DNA of 64,000 nt from Flavobacteriaceae bacterium MAR_2009_75 (GTDB lineage: Bacteria > Bacteroidota > Bacteroidia > Flavobacteriales > Flavobacteriaceae), in assembly GCA_002813285.1 (NCBI GenBank), contig PHTZ01000001.1, positions 4,525,501-4,589,500 of the forward strand. Reading direction: 5' to 3'. The notes below the pieces were generated by a model. The model saw nothing but the letters and a program-made list of their open reading frames with translations. It had not been told where the DNA came from and searched no databases. A program made the position numbers and the translations under genes. Below, piece by piece: positions 1 to 8,717 of the stretch; positions within the stretch are counted from its first letter, which is position 1, and each line of letters opens with the position of its first letter.

Positions 1-488
1 ATCTATCCATTGCTATAGGGGTACTCATGATTATTTTAGTGCTTATCCCTACTAAACTCCTAAACAAATACAGTATTTCTAAACCGATTTACCGCCTGAT
101 TTCCCGGGTTAAATCCCGTTTGGGAAAAGAGTTTAAGAAGAAAAGCGCAGACACTTTTTTGACGATAGGTTTCCTCAACGGTTTATTACCCTGCGGACTT
201 GTATATATGGCATTGTTTGCTTCTATAGCTATGGCAGGCCCTGGTGCTGGCGCTATATATATGGTCGTTTTTGGTCTGGGTACTGTACCGTTAATGACTG
301 GAGTGGTATATTTTAGTGCATTGCTAAAAGGGGAACGGCGGTTGAAAGTTCAAAAGTTGATTCCTGTTTTTGTAGTATTGGTGGCTTGTCTCTTTATTAT
401 TCGTGGCCTAGGGTTGGGTATACCTTATATCTCTCCTGCTCCAGTACATCATATGGCAGCTACTTCGGTGATAGAGTGCCATAATTAA
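1..488 (+). CDS. SafE/UreH-type membrane protein, 5' partial
   Basis: The frame is open from the left edge of the window, so the first ATG at 27 is probably internal and the gene starts upstream. What is visible is several hydrophobic helices separated by a basic loop (about residues 20-45 of the visible part), followed by an LNGLLPCGLVY segment. That proline/cysteine-containing start of a helix is typical of the sulfite-exporter TauE/SafE (UreH_2) family. In Bacteroidota such a gene commonly closes the cbb3 oxidase assembly cluster (ccoGHS), and a hemN gene follows here. The transported substrate is unknown; a role in copper delivery or cytochrome oxidase maturation is inferred from that neighbourhood only. 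Confidence 0.7.
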   Translation, partial: LSIAIGVLMIILVLIPTKLLNKYSISKPIYRLISRVKSRLGKEFKKKSADTFLTIGFLNGLLPCGLVYMALFASIAMAGPGAGAIYMVVFGLGTVPLMTGVVYFSALLKGERRLKVQKLIPVFVVLVACLFIIRGLGLGIPYISPAPVHHMAATSVIECHN

Positions 489-506
489 GTAGAATGGTCG
501 AAAGTT

Positions 507-965
507 TTACTCAGCATCTCTGTATTTACCACTAATGTTTCTAATTCTAATGAGGTAGGCTACTGGTGCTTCTTTCCCGATAATACTCGCTGAAAACTTG
601 TTTAAAAATTTGGGATTACCATCTTTCTTTTCAGCTATAATTTTCTGAACCCCTTGAGAGAACCTGTGCAGATACTTTTTAGCGGTACTGCCCTTAAGCT
701 CTTCAAAATTACCCTGGATCAAAACTGATTTCCAATGAAGAGTATCGGTAATATTGTCTACTTGCAGAGACACGGAAGGGAAACGCCTCATAGACTCCAG
801 TTTATGCCCCACAAATGAATAGCTTATAATGCATTTTTCTTCTGCGTCGTGAAAATAGGTAATGGGTATCACACATGGGCTCTGCCCCGAAACAAAACCC
901 AGCCTACCAATATAGTTTTCACCTAGAAGCTCAAGGCAGCCATCGATATTTAGATTTTCGATCAT
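507..965 (-). CDS. Pyridoxamine 5'-phosphate oxidase-fold (flavin-binding) protein
   Basis: The protein has the split-barrel PPOX signature: an N-terminal helix (NIDGCLELLG) followed by IGRLGFVSGQSPCVIPITYFHD, then a segment with the GHKLESMRRFPSVSLQVD motif that resembles FMN-binding PPOX_2 proteins. About 152 residues from the chosen start is normal for this family. The reading frame continues 19 codons further upstream to 1022, but that extension is lysine-rich and unlike the family, and an A/G-rich stretch precedes the ATG at 965, so 965 is preferred. It lies tail-to-tail with the SafE-like gene and close to hemN. Such proteins bind flavin, haem or B6; the exact substrate cannot be told from the sequence. 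Confidence 0.7.
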   Translation of the reverse strand: MIENLNIDGCLELLGENYIGRLGFVSGQSPCVIPITYFHDAEEKCIISYSFVGHKLESMRRFPSVSLQVDNITDTLHWKSVLIQGNFEELKGSTAKKYLHRFSQGVQKIIAEKKDGNPKFLNKFSASIIGKEAPVAYLIRIRNISGKYRDAE

Positions 966-1064
966 CTTTTTTCTTATTAAGTTAGGTTTTTTTTTAATGC
1001 TAAAGAAAAAGACCTGTTTCAAAAATAGTTCCCGTATGAGTGTTTATTGGTGCGACATTAAATT

Positions 1065-2417
1065 TTAAACAGTCATAGAGAATAATCTTGTTTCAGGTGC
1101 TTTCCTTTGCAAGTGCAGGTCAAAAGCCATACAAACATTGCGTACAAAGGGTCTCCCTTTTTCTGTTACCCTAAGTTGTCGGTCTAAAACCTCGACCAAA
1201 CCATCATATACCATTTCTTTTAAATCTTTAAGACGGTTGGCGAAAAATTCATCTTCTGTGGGTGACCAGTACGTTTTGAACCGGCACATGAGATTGAGAA
1301 TATGTTTACGTATAATTTGATCTTCATCGGTCAGAATATGTCCCCTGAAAATGGGAATGATATCATTGTCGACCAGATGCTGGTATTCATCGATACCCTT
1401 AACGTTTTGTGCAAATCCGAACCAACTATCGCCTATGCTAGAAGCACCTAGACCAATTAGCAATTGGGTAGCGGTATTAGTGTAGCCCATAAAATTGCGG
1501 TGAAGACTGCCGCTTTCGAGTGCCTTATATAGGCTGTCGGTGGGTAGCGAAAAGTGGTCCATACCAATCTCAAAGTATCCATTATTCAATAATATAGCTT
1601 TGCCCAATTCATATTGTTGGCGTTTTATTTCACCGGTAGGCAAATCACTTTCTTTATACCCCCTTTGTCCGTTGCCCTTTAACCATGGGGTATGGGCATA
1701 GCTATAGAACGCGATTCTATCTGGTTGTAGATCTTGGGTTTTCAAAATGGTATCTTCAACGTGTTCTTTGGTTTGATGCGGAAGACCGAATATTATATCA
1801 TGACCTAAAGAAGTATATCCGATTTCCCGCGCCCATTGGCTTGCTTGTCGTACATTAATGAAGGGTTGTATTCTATTAATGGCCATTTGTACGGTTAAGT
1901 TGTAATCTTGAACTCCATAGCTGACCCTTCTGAAACCTAGATCGTAAAGTGCTTGTAACTGTTCTTTTGTCGTGCTATTCGGGTGCCCCTCAAAACTGAA
2001 TTCATAATCGTTGGCCCGGTCTGCTATTCTAAAAATTCCGTTGATAAGCAATTGCAGGTTTTCTACCGAAAAAAAAGTAGGTGTACCACCCCCTAAGTGT
2101 AGTTGCTTAATTTTCGGTCTTTTGCCTAAAAGGTCCCGGTACATTGTCCATTCCTTTAAAACAGATTTAATGTAAGGTACCTCTACCTCATGTCTGTTTG
2201 TAATTCGTTTATGACAACCGCAAAACGTACAAAGGCTGCTACAGAAGGGCAGATGAACATATAAGCTAATGCCTTCAGCTTCACTTTCCTGAAAGCTTTT
2301 AATGACACTGCATTCCCATTTTAGCCCAGAGAAATCTTTGATGTTCCAATACGGCACAGTAGGGTAGCTGGTATATCTAGGACCTGCCACATTGTATTTT
2401 TGAATAAGTTGACACAT
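1065..2417 (-). CDS. hemN: Oxygen-independent coproporphyrinogen III oxidase
   Basis: Radical-SAM enzyme that converts coproporphyrinogen III to protoporphyrinogen IX without oxygen, in haem synthesis. The N-terminal MCQLIQKYNVAGPRYTSYP is characteristic of HemN. The iron-sulfur cluster motif CSSLCTFCGC (CX3CX2CXC) sits near residue 58, and the LHLGGGTPTF segment follows at about residue 106. The length of 450 aa matches true HemN rather than the shorter HemW. A candidate FNR box lies about 50 bp upstream, fitting induction at low oxygen. The neighbouring cbb3-type assembly gene supports a microaerobic respiration locus. Confidence 0.95.
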   Translation of the reverse strand: MCQLIQKYNVAGPRYTSYPTVPYWNIKDFSGLKWECSVIKSFQESEAEGISLYVHLPFCSSLCTFCGCHKRITNRHEVEVPYIKSVLKEWTMYRDLLGKRPKIKQLHLGGGTPTFFSVENLQLLINGIFRIADRANDYEFSFEGHPNSTTKEQLQALYDLGFRRVSYGVQDYNLTVQMAINRIQPFINVRQASQWAREIGYTSLGHDIIFGLPHQTKEHVEDTILKTQDLQPDRIAFYSYAHTPWLKGNGQRGYKESDLPTGEIKRQQYELGKAILLNNGYFEIGMDHFSLPTDSLYKALESGSLHRNFMGYTNTATQLLIGLGASSIGDSWFGFAQNVKGIDEYQHLVDNDIIPIFRGHILTDEDQIIRKHILNLMCRFKTYWSPTEDEFFANRLKDLKEMVYDGLVEVLDRQLRVTEKGRPFVRNVCMAFDLHLQRKAPETRLFSMTV

Positions 2418-2466
2418 ATAAGCTATTTTTCAAGACAAATTTAGCGGTAAGGCTTACCCTAAAACA

Positions 2467-2478
2467 TGATATTTATCA
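2467..2478 (-). promoter_or_regulatory. Candidate FNR-type binding site upstream of hemN
   Basis: The sequence TGATATTTATCA is a perfect dyad with the TGAT-N4-ATCA core of the FNR/CRP-type anaerobic box. Its proximal edge is 50 bp upstream of the hemN start codon, a plausible distance for activation. The outer TT/AA bases of the full consensus are not both present. The regulator itself is not in the window. Confidence 0.5.
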
Positions 2479-2645
2479 GCTGCTTACATTAAATGCAATT
2501 TTTAATGAAAGAATTAACTTTTGAGCTAAGAAACCACCAGTTTCGGGCAAATATTAAGCAGATTGGTTGCTCAGATGTTTTGTATATTTCATCTTTATTA
2601 AATTACTTTCAATAAGCGATATCAAACTTCAGTTCATTTCAAAAC

Positions 2646-3782
2646 ATGGGTTATTTAAAAAGTACACTTCTTCTAGTCTTAGTATCAGCGGGCATTTCAG
2701 CGCAGCAGAAAAATCAAAAACCAAATGATGTCACCGGTAAATTTTTCATTCCTCCTTTGGAAAAGGTAGGGGAGGGAGCACTGCTTACAAGGGAGTTTAT
2801 TTATGATTTGAAAGATAAACCTGAGGCAAGTGCACATGCATCTACAATTGTGGAGACACCTTCCGGATTGGTCGCTGCATTTTTTGCGGGTCCACACGAA
2901 AATCACCCCGATGTGGGTATTCGAGTCTCTCATTATAAAGATGGTAACTGGACGTGGCCCGTTGAAGTGGCCAATGGCTTTCATAACGATACTCTTCGCT
3001 ATGCAACTTGGAATCCGGTACTTTTTAAAACCAAGACCGGGCCGTTATATCTGTTTTATAAGGAAGGGCCCAACCCTAGAGATTGGTGGGGAATGATGAA
3101 AACTTCCACAGACGACGGTTATACCTGGTCTTCGGGCGAGAAGATTGGTAAAGATGAAAAAGTGGGGCATTTGCTAGGCCCTGTGAAGAACAAATCTTTT
3201 CAATTGTCCGATGGAAGTATTTTACATCCGTCGAGTAGCGAACGTATCGAGGGAGACGAGACCTACTGGAAAATCCATCTTGAAAAATCGGATGCGGATA
3301 TGAAAAATTGGGAGGTTATCGGACCTATTCACGACGGAATTACTTTTGATGCCATTCAGCCCAGTATTATGCAGATGAAAGATGGTAAATTAATGATGCT
3401 TGCCCGTACTAGGCAAGGCGTTTTAGGGCAGTCTTGGTCAGAAGATAACGGACAGACTTGGAGTGATGTCAAGGGCATCGATTTGCCCAACCCCAATTCG
3501 GGTACCGATGCCGTAACCTTAAAAGATGGCAGACAACTTCTTATTTATAACCATAAGGTTCGAACCAAAGAAAATCGCGGTAGAGATTTATTGAATTTGG
3601 CGATTTCAGATAATGGTATCGATTGGAAGCCGATAATGACCATAGAAAATGAAACTTCGGTACATGGTTACGCTTACCCGGCAATCATTCAAACTGCTAA
3701 TGGTATGGTTCATGCCACCTATACCTATAACAGAGAATCGGTAAAGCATATTATTGTAGACCCTAAAAAGTTGGGCAAGTAG
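2646..3782 (+). CDS. Secreted sialidase-like (BNR/Asp-box) six-bladed propeller protein
   Basis: A signal peptide (about residues 1-19, ending ISAQ) precedes a propeller-type protein with repeated Asp-box-like strands: STDDGYTWSSG near residue 155 and SEDNGQTWSD near residue 275. The SQPSIMQMKDG-type and HASTIVETPSG-type segments match the BNR_2 sialidase-like family (exo-alpha-sialidase annotation). 378 aa is usual. True sialidase activity is uncertain, because many members act on other glycans or are lyase-associated. The gene stands alone between hemN (divergent) and the doxX/HxlR pair, and is exported to the periplasm or surface. Confidence 0.75.
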   Translation: MGYLKSTLLLVLVSAGISAQQKNQKPNDVTGKFFIPPLEKVGEGALLTREFIYDLKDKPEASAHASTIVETPSGLVAAFFAGPHENHPDVGIRVSHYKDGNWTWPVEVANGFHNDTLRYATWNPVLFKTKTGPLYLFYKEGPNPRDWWGMMKTSTDDGYTWSSGEKIGKDEKVGHLLGPVKNKSFQLSDGSILHPSSSERIEGDETYWKIHLEKSDADMKNWEVIGPIHDGITFDAIQPSIMQMKDGKLMMLARTRQGVLGQSWSEDNGQTWSDVKGIDLPNPNSGTDAVTLKDGRQLLIYNHKVRTKENRGRDLLNLAISDNGIDWKPIMTIENETSVHGYAYPAIIQTANGMVHATYTYNRESVKHIIVDPKKLGK

Positions 3783-4069
3783 TGCCTTCGTAAAATTAAA
3801 GAGTCCATTCACGCACTTCAATCTACAATGAGATAATAGTAACATTTTGAGCCTACATACCGAATATCAATATGCGCTATGTAGGTTGAAAATTTTAAGC
3901 TGTCTTGATTTTGAAGGAAGAGGTCATTTATATGCTTTTTTTTGGTTTAGAGCAGTCTCAAATGCATGAAAAAACCATAGACGAAGTGTAAATTTCGCTA
4001 TGGCTTAGATACGTGGTTATCAGTAGTGTTATTTCAGCACTAGGTTAAGTTAAAAGTTGAATTGCTCAG

Positions 4070-4447
4070 CTAATTTTCTATAATTGGTCTGTATTTATCC
4101 CAATTGGCAATAATTGCCCAAATATTGATAGCTAATAAAATTGCAGCTATTGCAATACCTGCCATATCGTGCACTAAATGATGCACAAAAATCCCAATCA
4201 TAACTGGAAGAATTACAATTGCACCCAATGCTCTTTTTTTCGGAATTGCAATTAAAACACCACCAATAATTTCTACAATAGCCACAAGTGGAAAAATCCA
4301 TTTTATGGTCATAAATCCGCCCATTATTTGCATCATTTCTTCAGACATTTCCGGCATTGGCATATAATTGAAGAATTTGTTTAGACCAGAATTAATCATC
4401 ATTAAGCCGAATAGAATACATAAAACTGTAAGAACCTTGTTTTTCAT
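4070..4447 (-). CDS. DoxX-like small membrane protein
   Basis: This 125-residue protein has four predicted transmembrane helices: LTVLCILFGLMMINSGLNKFF at the N-terminus, then IKWIFPLVAIVEIIGGVLIAI, GAIVILPVMIGIFVHHLVHD and IAIAAILLAINIWAII. The NSGLNKFF and IGGVLIA elements are typical of DoxX/DoxD-like proteins. The molecular role is not established for this subfamily; links to oxidative or thiol stress are known for some members. It is transcribed divergently from an HxlR regulator, with a three-operator region between them, so HxlR control is likely. Confidence 0.75.
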   Translation of the reverse strand: MKNKVLTVLCILFGLMMINSGLNKFFNYMPMPEMSEEMMQIMGGFMTIKWIFPLVAIVEIIGGVLIAIPKKRALGAIVILPVMIGIFVHHLVHDMAGIAIAAILLAINIWAIIANWDKYRPIIEN

Positions 4448-4491
4448 TTTAAATCGTTATCATTAATAATACGCCAAAATTAACTAATTTT

Positions 4492-4544
4492 GATTACCAA
4501 TGGTAATCAGATACCTTTAGGTAATCAGTTACCTTAAGGTAATC
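4492..4544. promoter_or_regulatory. Three tandem 17-bp palindromic operators, 18-bp period
   Basis: Three 17-bp dyads follow each other at exactly 18 bp: GATTACCAATGGTAATC (4492-4508), GATACCTTTAGGTAATC (4510-4526) and GTTACCTTAAGGTAATC (4528-4544). Arms are GRTTACC/GGTAATC with a 3-bp spacer; the first is a perfect 7-bp-arm palindrome. The array sits between the divergent doxX-like and HxlR genes and ends 14 bp before the HxlR start codon. It is very probably the binding site of that regulator, repressing its own promoter and doxX. Confidence 0.75.
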
Positions 4545-4558
4545 AAAACTCAATAGCA

Positions 4559-4933
4559 ATGAAAAAGAAAGAGCATAAAGAATGTATGTCTGCTTTGTTA
4601 CCTGTACGAGATACGTTAGATGTTATTGGTGGTAAATGGAAACTTTTAATCTTAATTTCAATTTGGGAAGGAAATAAACACTTTAGGGAAATTGAACGAA
4701 GTATTCCAAAACTAAGTACTAAAGTACTGTCAAAGGAATTGAAAGATATGGAAGAAAATCAGTTAATTACCAGAACTATTTTAAACGGTTTTCCCGTAAG
4801 AACAGAATATAGGCCCACAGAGCACTCCAAAACATTGGAAAAAGTGATTTTTGAATTATATAATTGGGGTGTCAATCATAGAAAAAAAATCTTTGGGGCA
4901 AATTCCGAGATAGTAAGCTCTAATCGTACCTGA
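4559..4933 (+). CDS. HxlR-family winged-helix transcriptional regulator
   Basis: 124 residues with the HxlR/MarR-like core: an N-terminal cysteine (KECMSALLPVRDTLDVIGGKWKLLILI), the recognition segment FREIERSIPKLSTKVLSKELKDME at about residues 40-63, and the wing TEYRPTEHSKTLEKVIFELYNWG. The IGGKWKLLIL and STKVLSKELK motifs are diagnostic. HxlR proteins are homodimers and often sense electrophiles or oxidants through the N-terminal cysteine, present here at about residue 9. It probably binds the three operators immediately upstream and controls the divergent doxX-like gene. Confidence 0.9.
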   Translation: MKKKEHKECMSALLPVRDTLDVIGGKWKLLILISIWEGNKHFREIERSIPKLSTKVLSKELKDMEENQLITRTILNGFPVRTEYRPTEHSKTLEKVIFELYNWGVNHRKKIFGANSEIVSSNRT

Positions 4934-5256
4934 TTTGAGGTGAGCGATGTTTGTATCGTTTAGACCGGATTCCGATTCGCGTAATCAATAATTCACACCG
5001 TTAATGATTTGAAAACCAGCTGTTTCGATTCGTGTGCGGTTAATATGCGAGTCTTGGTGCTTGACTATCTAGCCCGTGGTATGAAAAATAGGGTTCTTTA
5101 TAATTTTTTGGCTTTTGGCACAGAAAGATGCAGGTAAATTTATAGGGTCAGAGGTCTTGGCTCAAGAGCGGCGAGCACTAACTTACCGAATACTAAAAGA
5201 GGAGCACAGGGCGCATGGCAGTCAGGGCGATGGAAATGCTTTTATTCTAAAAACGG
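4934..5256. other. Intergenic stretch, no gene seen
   Basis: No open frame of gene-like composition was found in these 323 bp. The segment lies downstream of both flanking genes (convergent), so no promoter is expected. I see no strong terminator hairpin in it. Confidence 0.5.
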
Positions 5257-6531
5257 CTATTGATTAGTATACAGGCCCTTTGATTTGTTCAGCGATGGTT
5301 GAAAATATTCGGCACCGTATTCGTCAACAATTTTCATTTCTAAATAGGGGATAAGTTTATGGCACAGCTCTTTTCGTAGTGGGTGCATTAATTGTGGATC
5401 TAGTTTTTTTGTGATTTTAATATGCTCTAAAATTTCTTCTAGCATTTCATTTCTGCTTTCCAGATTTTGTTTCCATGTTACTTTAATATCGTTAAAAGAA
5501 CTTTCCGAAAGCGGCTTGTTACCATATAAGTCAAAGGTCTTAAAAGCACCATTTACTAAATTTTGTTCCTCTAAAGTTAGATGTATGTATCTGTGTATTT
5601 CATTGTTTATAGCTGTTATAACATCAGTTCTTCTTTTAGAAAATAATTTTCCCTTGCCTTTTTTTACATAGTCATTGTAAAGCATAATATGCGCTAAAAA
5701 CCCATCGGTATACGAATAGTCTAACAATTCATCATTTAGAATATCACATAGGAAATCAATCAAAGGGGCGGTCAACCTGGTGTTTATTTCAGCATCGGTA
5801 AAGTGGTTTTTGTCACCGATTGCCTTAACATTTAATTTTTCTATGGCTTGACCGTAGTCGTTCAATAGCTTGTGGGCAGACTTCTCTAAACCTTGCAAAG
5901 CTGTTATCGGTTCATCTCTATAGTTCAAGAGAAAAGCCATGGCATAGGCCCCATCTTCTTTCGTAAAATACCCCATTGTATGGTCTAAAGAATTGGCTTT
6001 CCAGTTTTGTGAATTCAACCAGAAATTTCCGAATCCGTAGACCATGGTCATTAAATCGGTAAGCTTTTCATCATTGTAGAAAAGTTTCTTTTGTGTAAGT
6101 AAGATATAGTGTGATAGCTCATGCGCCATTGTATAAACAAGAATATGGGCATTCTTGAGCAACGACATTTCTATAGAAACAATATATTTTTCTTTCTCTG
6201 CCTTATAAGTACCTAAAGTAAGTTTCTCTTTCTGGTATAGACTGGCTAGATCTATAATACCTTCGTGGGGTTTAGATTTTACTGGTTTTTCCCAATGAAA
6301 ATCTAGTTTGAACTCTATTTCCTCTAGCCCTAAAACGGTAATTATTTTTTTAAAAAGCAACAGAGCCCCTTCCTTGGTACCATCAAAATCCGATAGAAAT
6401 TCATTGGGATTTATCAACGGGAAGCTTGTAAAATTTTCAGTACCTATAAGCCGCTCTATAAAAAAGATATTATGCCGAATATATTTAGTGCTTTTTTCTT
6501 CAGGTAGTTTTGTTTTGCTTTTCCAGAACAT
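5257..6531 (-). CDS. Uncharacterised protein with HExxH-like (HELSH) motif
   Basis: A cytoplasmic-looking 424-residue protein without signal peptide. The only clear motif is MAHELSHYILL at about residues 135-145, the HExxH zinc-binding helix of gluzincin-type metallopeptidases. A second half rich in charged helices follows, including LDPQLMHPLRKELCHKLIPYLE near the C-terminus. A third metal ligand is not obvious by eye. The family is not one I can name. It is the third gene of a same-strand group with two SMI1/KNR4 lipoproteins, 26 bp from the second, so a shared transcript is likely. Confidence 0.6.
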   Translation of the reverse strand: MFWKSKTKLPEEKSTKYIRHNIFFIERLIGTENFTSFPLINPNEFLSDFDGTKEGALLLFKKIITVLGLEEIEFKLDFHWEKPVKSKPHEGIIDLASLYQKEKLTLGTYKAEKEKYIVSIEMSLLKNAHILVYTMAHELSHYILLTQKKLFYNDEKLTDLMTMVYGFGNFWLNSQNWKANSLDHTMGYFTKEDGAYAMAFLLNYRDEPITALQGLEKSAHKLLNDYGQAIEKLNVKAIGDKNHFTDAEINTRLTAPLIDFLCDILNDELLDYSYTDGFLAHIMLYNDYVKKGKGKLFSKRRTDVITAINNEIHRYIHLTLEEQNLVNGAFKTFDLYGNKPLSESSFNDIKVTWKQNLESRNEMLEEILEHIKITKKLDPQLMHPLRKELCHKLIPYLEMKIVDEYGAEYFQPSLNKSKGLYTNQ

Positions 6532-6557
6532 GAATTATGTGTTATAGAATTGATAAT

Positions 6558-7751
6558 CTAAAATCCTTTATTTAAAACTTTATCACCATTTATAAATTGC
6601 CGTAAGAAGTCTTCCATGTTTTCGGCGATAAAGCGAATTTTTATTTCATCGGCACCAAATGCAATAATTTGGCCCGATGTACCCTTACTGCCCGGGGCAT
6701 AATCTATGGCAATGAAATTTCCGCCTGATGTACTCAAAAATGGCACCCAATAAGGGTTGGTGTACATGCCTATGGTTTTTCTGCCATCAGGGTGGTTGTT
6801 ACCCGTTAAATCGGCCAACCTCCAATTGGGGTCGTCGAAAATGGTTTTCCAATTCTGCCATTCGGTTAGTATTTGTTCTGCGGTTAGAAAGCCTGTGTTT
6901 TCAATACCGTTATGGTGGTTTAATAGTACTTTTAGTTCCTCCGGAAATTTATAATTTGCCAAAGATTCAAACTCACTATAAACGCTTTCGTTGTGCTGTG
7001 CCGGGTTCGGACTTAAACTTTTAGTAGTAAGAAATTCATTGAACAATTGTGACAATTGGTCGGTGTTAATGCTAGTGCCACTGGTATCAATGTATTTTTT
7101 AATGTAGTGCTGTTTTTCTTTGGCAATCTTTGCCTCGTTGTATTGTTCGGGTGCCCTTTTGTGCAAGTAGGCTCCGGTATTTTCATACGGGCGTTCATCT
7201 ACTAACATTCCAGAATTCACCATCTTTTTTGAAAATTCACCTTTACCTAAGGTCAACATAAATTGTGGATTCGGATTTAACTCTGGTTGACTTTCAAACA
7301 GCCCCTTTAATTTATCCCTTTCAAGATTTTTATATTGTCTTTCAAGTACAATGCTCATCCATTGGTCTAAATTCAAATTTTTATCAATATGCAGGGCTAC
7401 AATTTCTTTATTCGATAAATAGGCAAACGCATCGTAGGGCAACCCTGTTTCTTTTGGGGTAATGAACAATAGCCGCACCACATTCTCACCAAGTTTTTTC
7501 GACAACTGTTCTAACAATAAAGATTTGAACCCTTGGGTATCGAATGATTTATGATTGCGAGCAATTTCATTTTTATGGTGTGAATAATCGGTGTAAAAAG
7601 GTTCAGGAATTTCAGCCAATGTCATTGCATTGAACGGAATATCGGTAAGCTGTAGTTTTTTTAATTGATTATTGTAAGGTATTGATTTTATATCCATTTT
7701 ATTTGTGCAATTAGTTGTTACGATTAACAAAAACAGAATTGCATATTTCAT
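6558..7751 (-). CDS. SMI1/KNR4-domain lipoprotein
   Basis: The C-terminal 150 residues carry the SMI1/KNR4 fold: SEFESLANYKFPEELKVLLNHHNG, then a TEWQNWK helix, WVPFLSTSGGNFIAIDYAPG and a closing ENMEDFLRQF. This pattern defines the SUKH superfamily, known as immunity or scaffold modules in polymorphic-toxin loci. The N-terminal half is unassigned. The open frame reaches 7823 but overlaps the upstream gene; the ATG at 7751 gives a lipoprotein signal (LFLLIVTTNC) and is chosen. A single upstream neighbour of the same family at 7781 suggests duplication. Confidence 0.75.
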   Translation of the reverse strand: MKYAILFLLIVTTNCTNKMDIKSIPYNNQLKKLQLTDIPFNAMTLAEIPEPFYTDYSHHKNEIARNHKSFDTQGFKSLLLEQLSKKLGENVVRLLFITPKETGLPYDAFAYLSNKEIVALHIDKNLNLDQWMSIVLERQYKNLERDKLKGLFESQPELNPNPQFMLTLGKGEFSKKMVNSGMLVDERPYENTGAYLHKRAPEQYNEAKIAKEKQHYIKKYIDTSGTSINTDQLSQLFNEFLTTKSLSPNPAQHNESVYSEFESLANYKFPEELKVLLNHHNGIENTGFLTAEQILTEWQNWKTIFDDPNWRLADLTGNNHPDGRKTIGMYTNPYWVPFLSTSGGNFIAIDYAPGSKGTSGQIIAFGADEIKIRFIAENMEDFLRQFINGDKVLNKGF

Positions 7752-7780
7752 TTTCAATTGCCTCAAATCTTTGGAAACAT

Positions 7781-8410
7781 CTATTTTTTTATGGGTTGGT
7801 CTACAATAAATTCCTTTCTCCAATCAGAGATGCCATCACTAAGATCAAAAAACTCATCAAATTCTTCGGCAGGTGTTTCGTCATAATATTGATTCATCTT
7901 TTTTATAAAATCCGTAAGACTTGGCGCGATTACGGGCCTGTCATCATATTCATTCCAATATTCTACCAATTGTCCTTTTTCTCCAGTAAATATACCTTCT
8001 AGATCATAGCAGATATAACTGCCGCCACCGTTACCTAAAATGGGTAGCCAGTTTTTGTTCCACCAATTTTCAATAGTAAAATCATAGCCTATCATCTCGG
8101 TAAATTCTTTATTTGTTGCTAAGACTTGTTCTAATGGCTCGAATAATGAATTATTCACCAAGGCTACGTAGCAGTCAGATGCTTGCCCGTTTTTCCATAA
8201 ATAGAGTTCTTTTACATCATTGGGCAACTTCATATCAAATTCAGCTTCTAAAGCTGAAATTTGCGCTTCAGATAAAGGCTTTTGGAGCTTACTATAATAG
8301 TCTGGACGCTTTTCTCTCAAATGACTATCAAGTTTTTCTAATTCGATTTTCATTTCATTTATATTAGAACAGTTAATGAATAAAATTAATACAGAAATTA
8401 AATATCTCAT
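7781..8410 (-). CDS. SMI1/KNR4-family lipoprotein
   Basis: 209 residues beginning with a short lipoprotein signal (MRYLISVLILFINC). The mature part is a single SMI1/KNR4 domain: LEAEFDMKLPNDVKELYLWKNGQ, then WLPILGNGGGSYICYDLEG, ending in APSLTDFIKKMNQYYDE. The GGGSYICYDL strand matches the conserved core of the family. It is 29 bp upstream of a second SMI1/KNR4 lipoprotein gene, probably co-transcribed. No toxin gene with a recognisable delivery domain is adjacent, so an immunity function is only a possibility. Confidence 0.8.
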   Translation of the reverse strand: MRYLISVLILFINCSNINEMKIELEKLDSHLREKRPDYYSKLQKPLSEAQISALEAEFDMKLPNDVKELYLWKNGQASDCYVALVNNSLFEPLEQVLATNKEFTEMIGYDFTIENWWNKNWLPILGNGGGSYICYDLEGIFTGEKGQLVEYWNEYDDRPVIAPSLTDFIKKMNQYYDETPAEEFDEFFDLSDGISDWRKEFIVDQPIKK

Positions 8411-8717
8411 ATCTAATGAGTGCCAAGGGGTTTGGTTTTAAGTATAATTTTCAGATAGCTCAATTATAACGTTAAATGCACAACTTGAATCTTTTTTATC
8501 AACGAAGATATAATGATGATAGTATTCGGTTATTACCGTACGACTCCTATTTTTTTTATGAATTCAGTGGAAAATATAGCCGTCATACCAAGAGTGGAAG
8601 AAATAATTATTCAGAATTTTAGTTCAAATTGGCATTGCTTTACATGGTGCATATTATAATGTGGAAGACTTAAACTAATGTAAATATCAACGAATTATAA
8701 ACTTACCCGTATACCAG
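8411..8717. other. Intergenic stretch, no gene seen
   Basis: 307 bp upstream of the SMI1/KNR4 operon and downstream of the serine hydrolase. It is AT-rich and should hold the operon promoter near 8411-8500, but I cannot place a convincing Bacteroidota -33/-7 pair. No small gene was seen. Confidence 0.4.
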
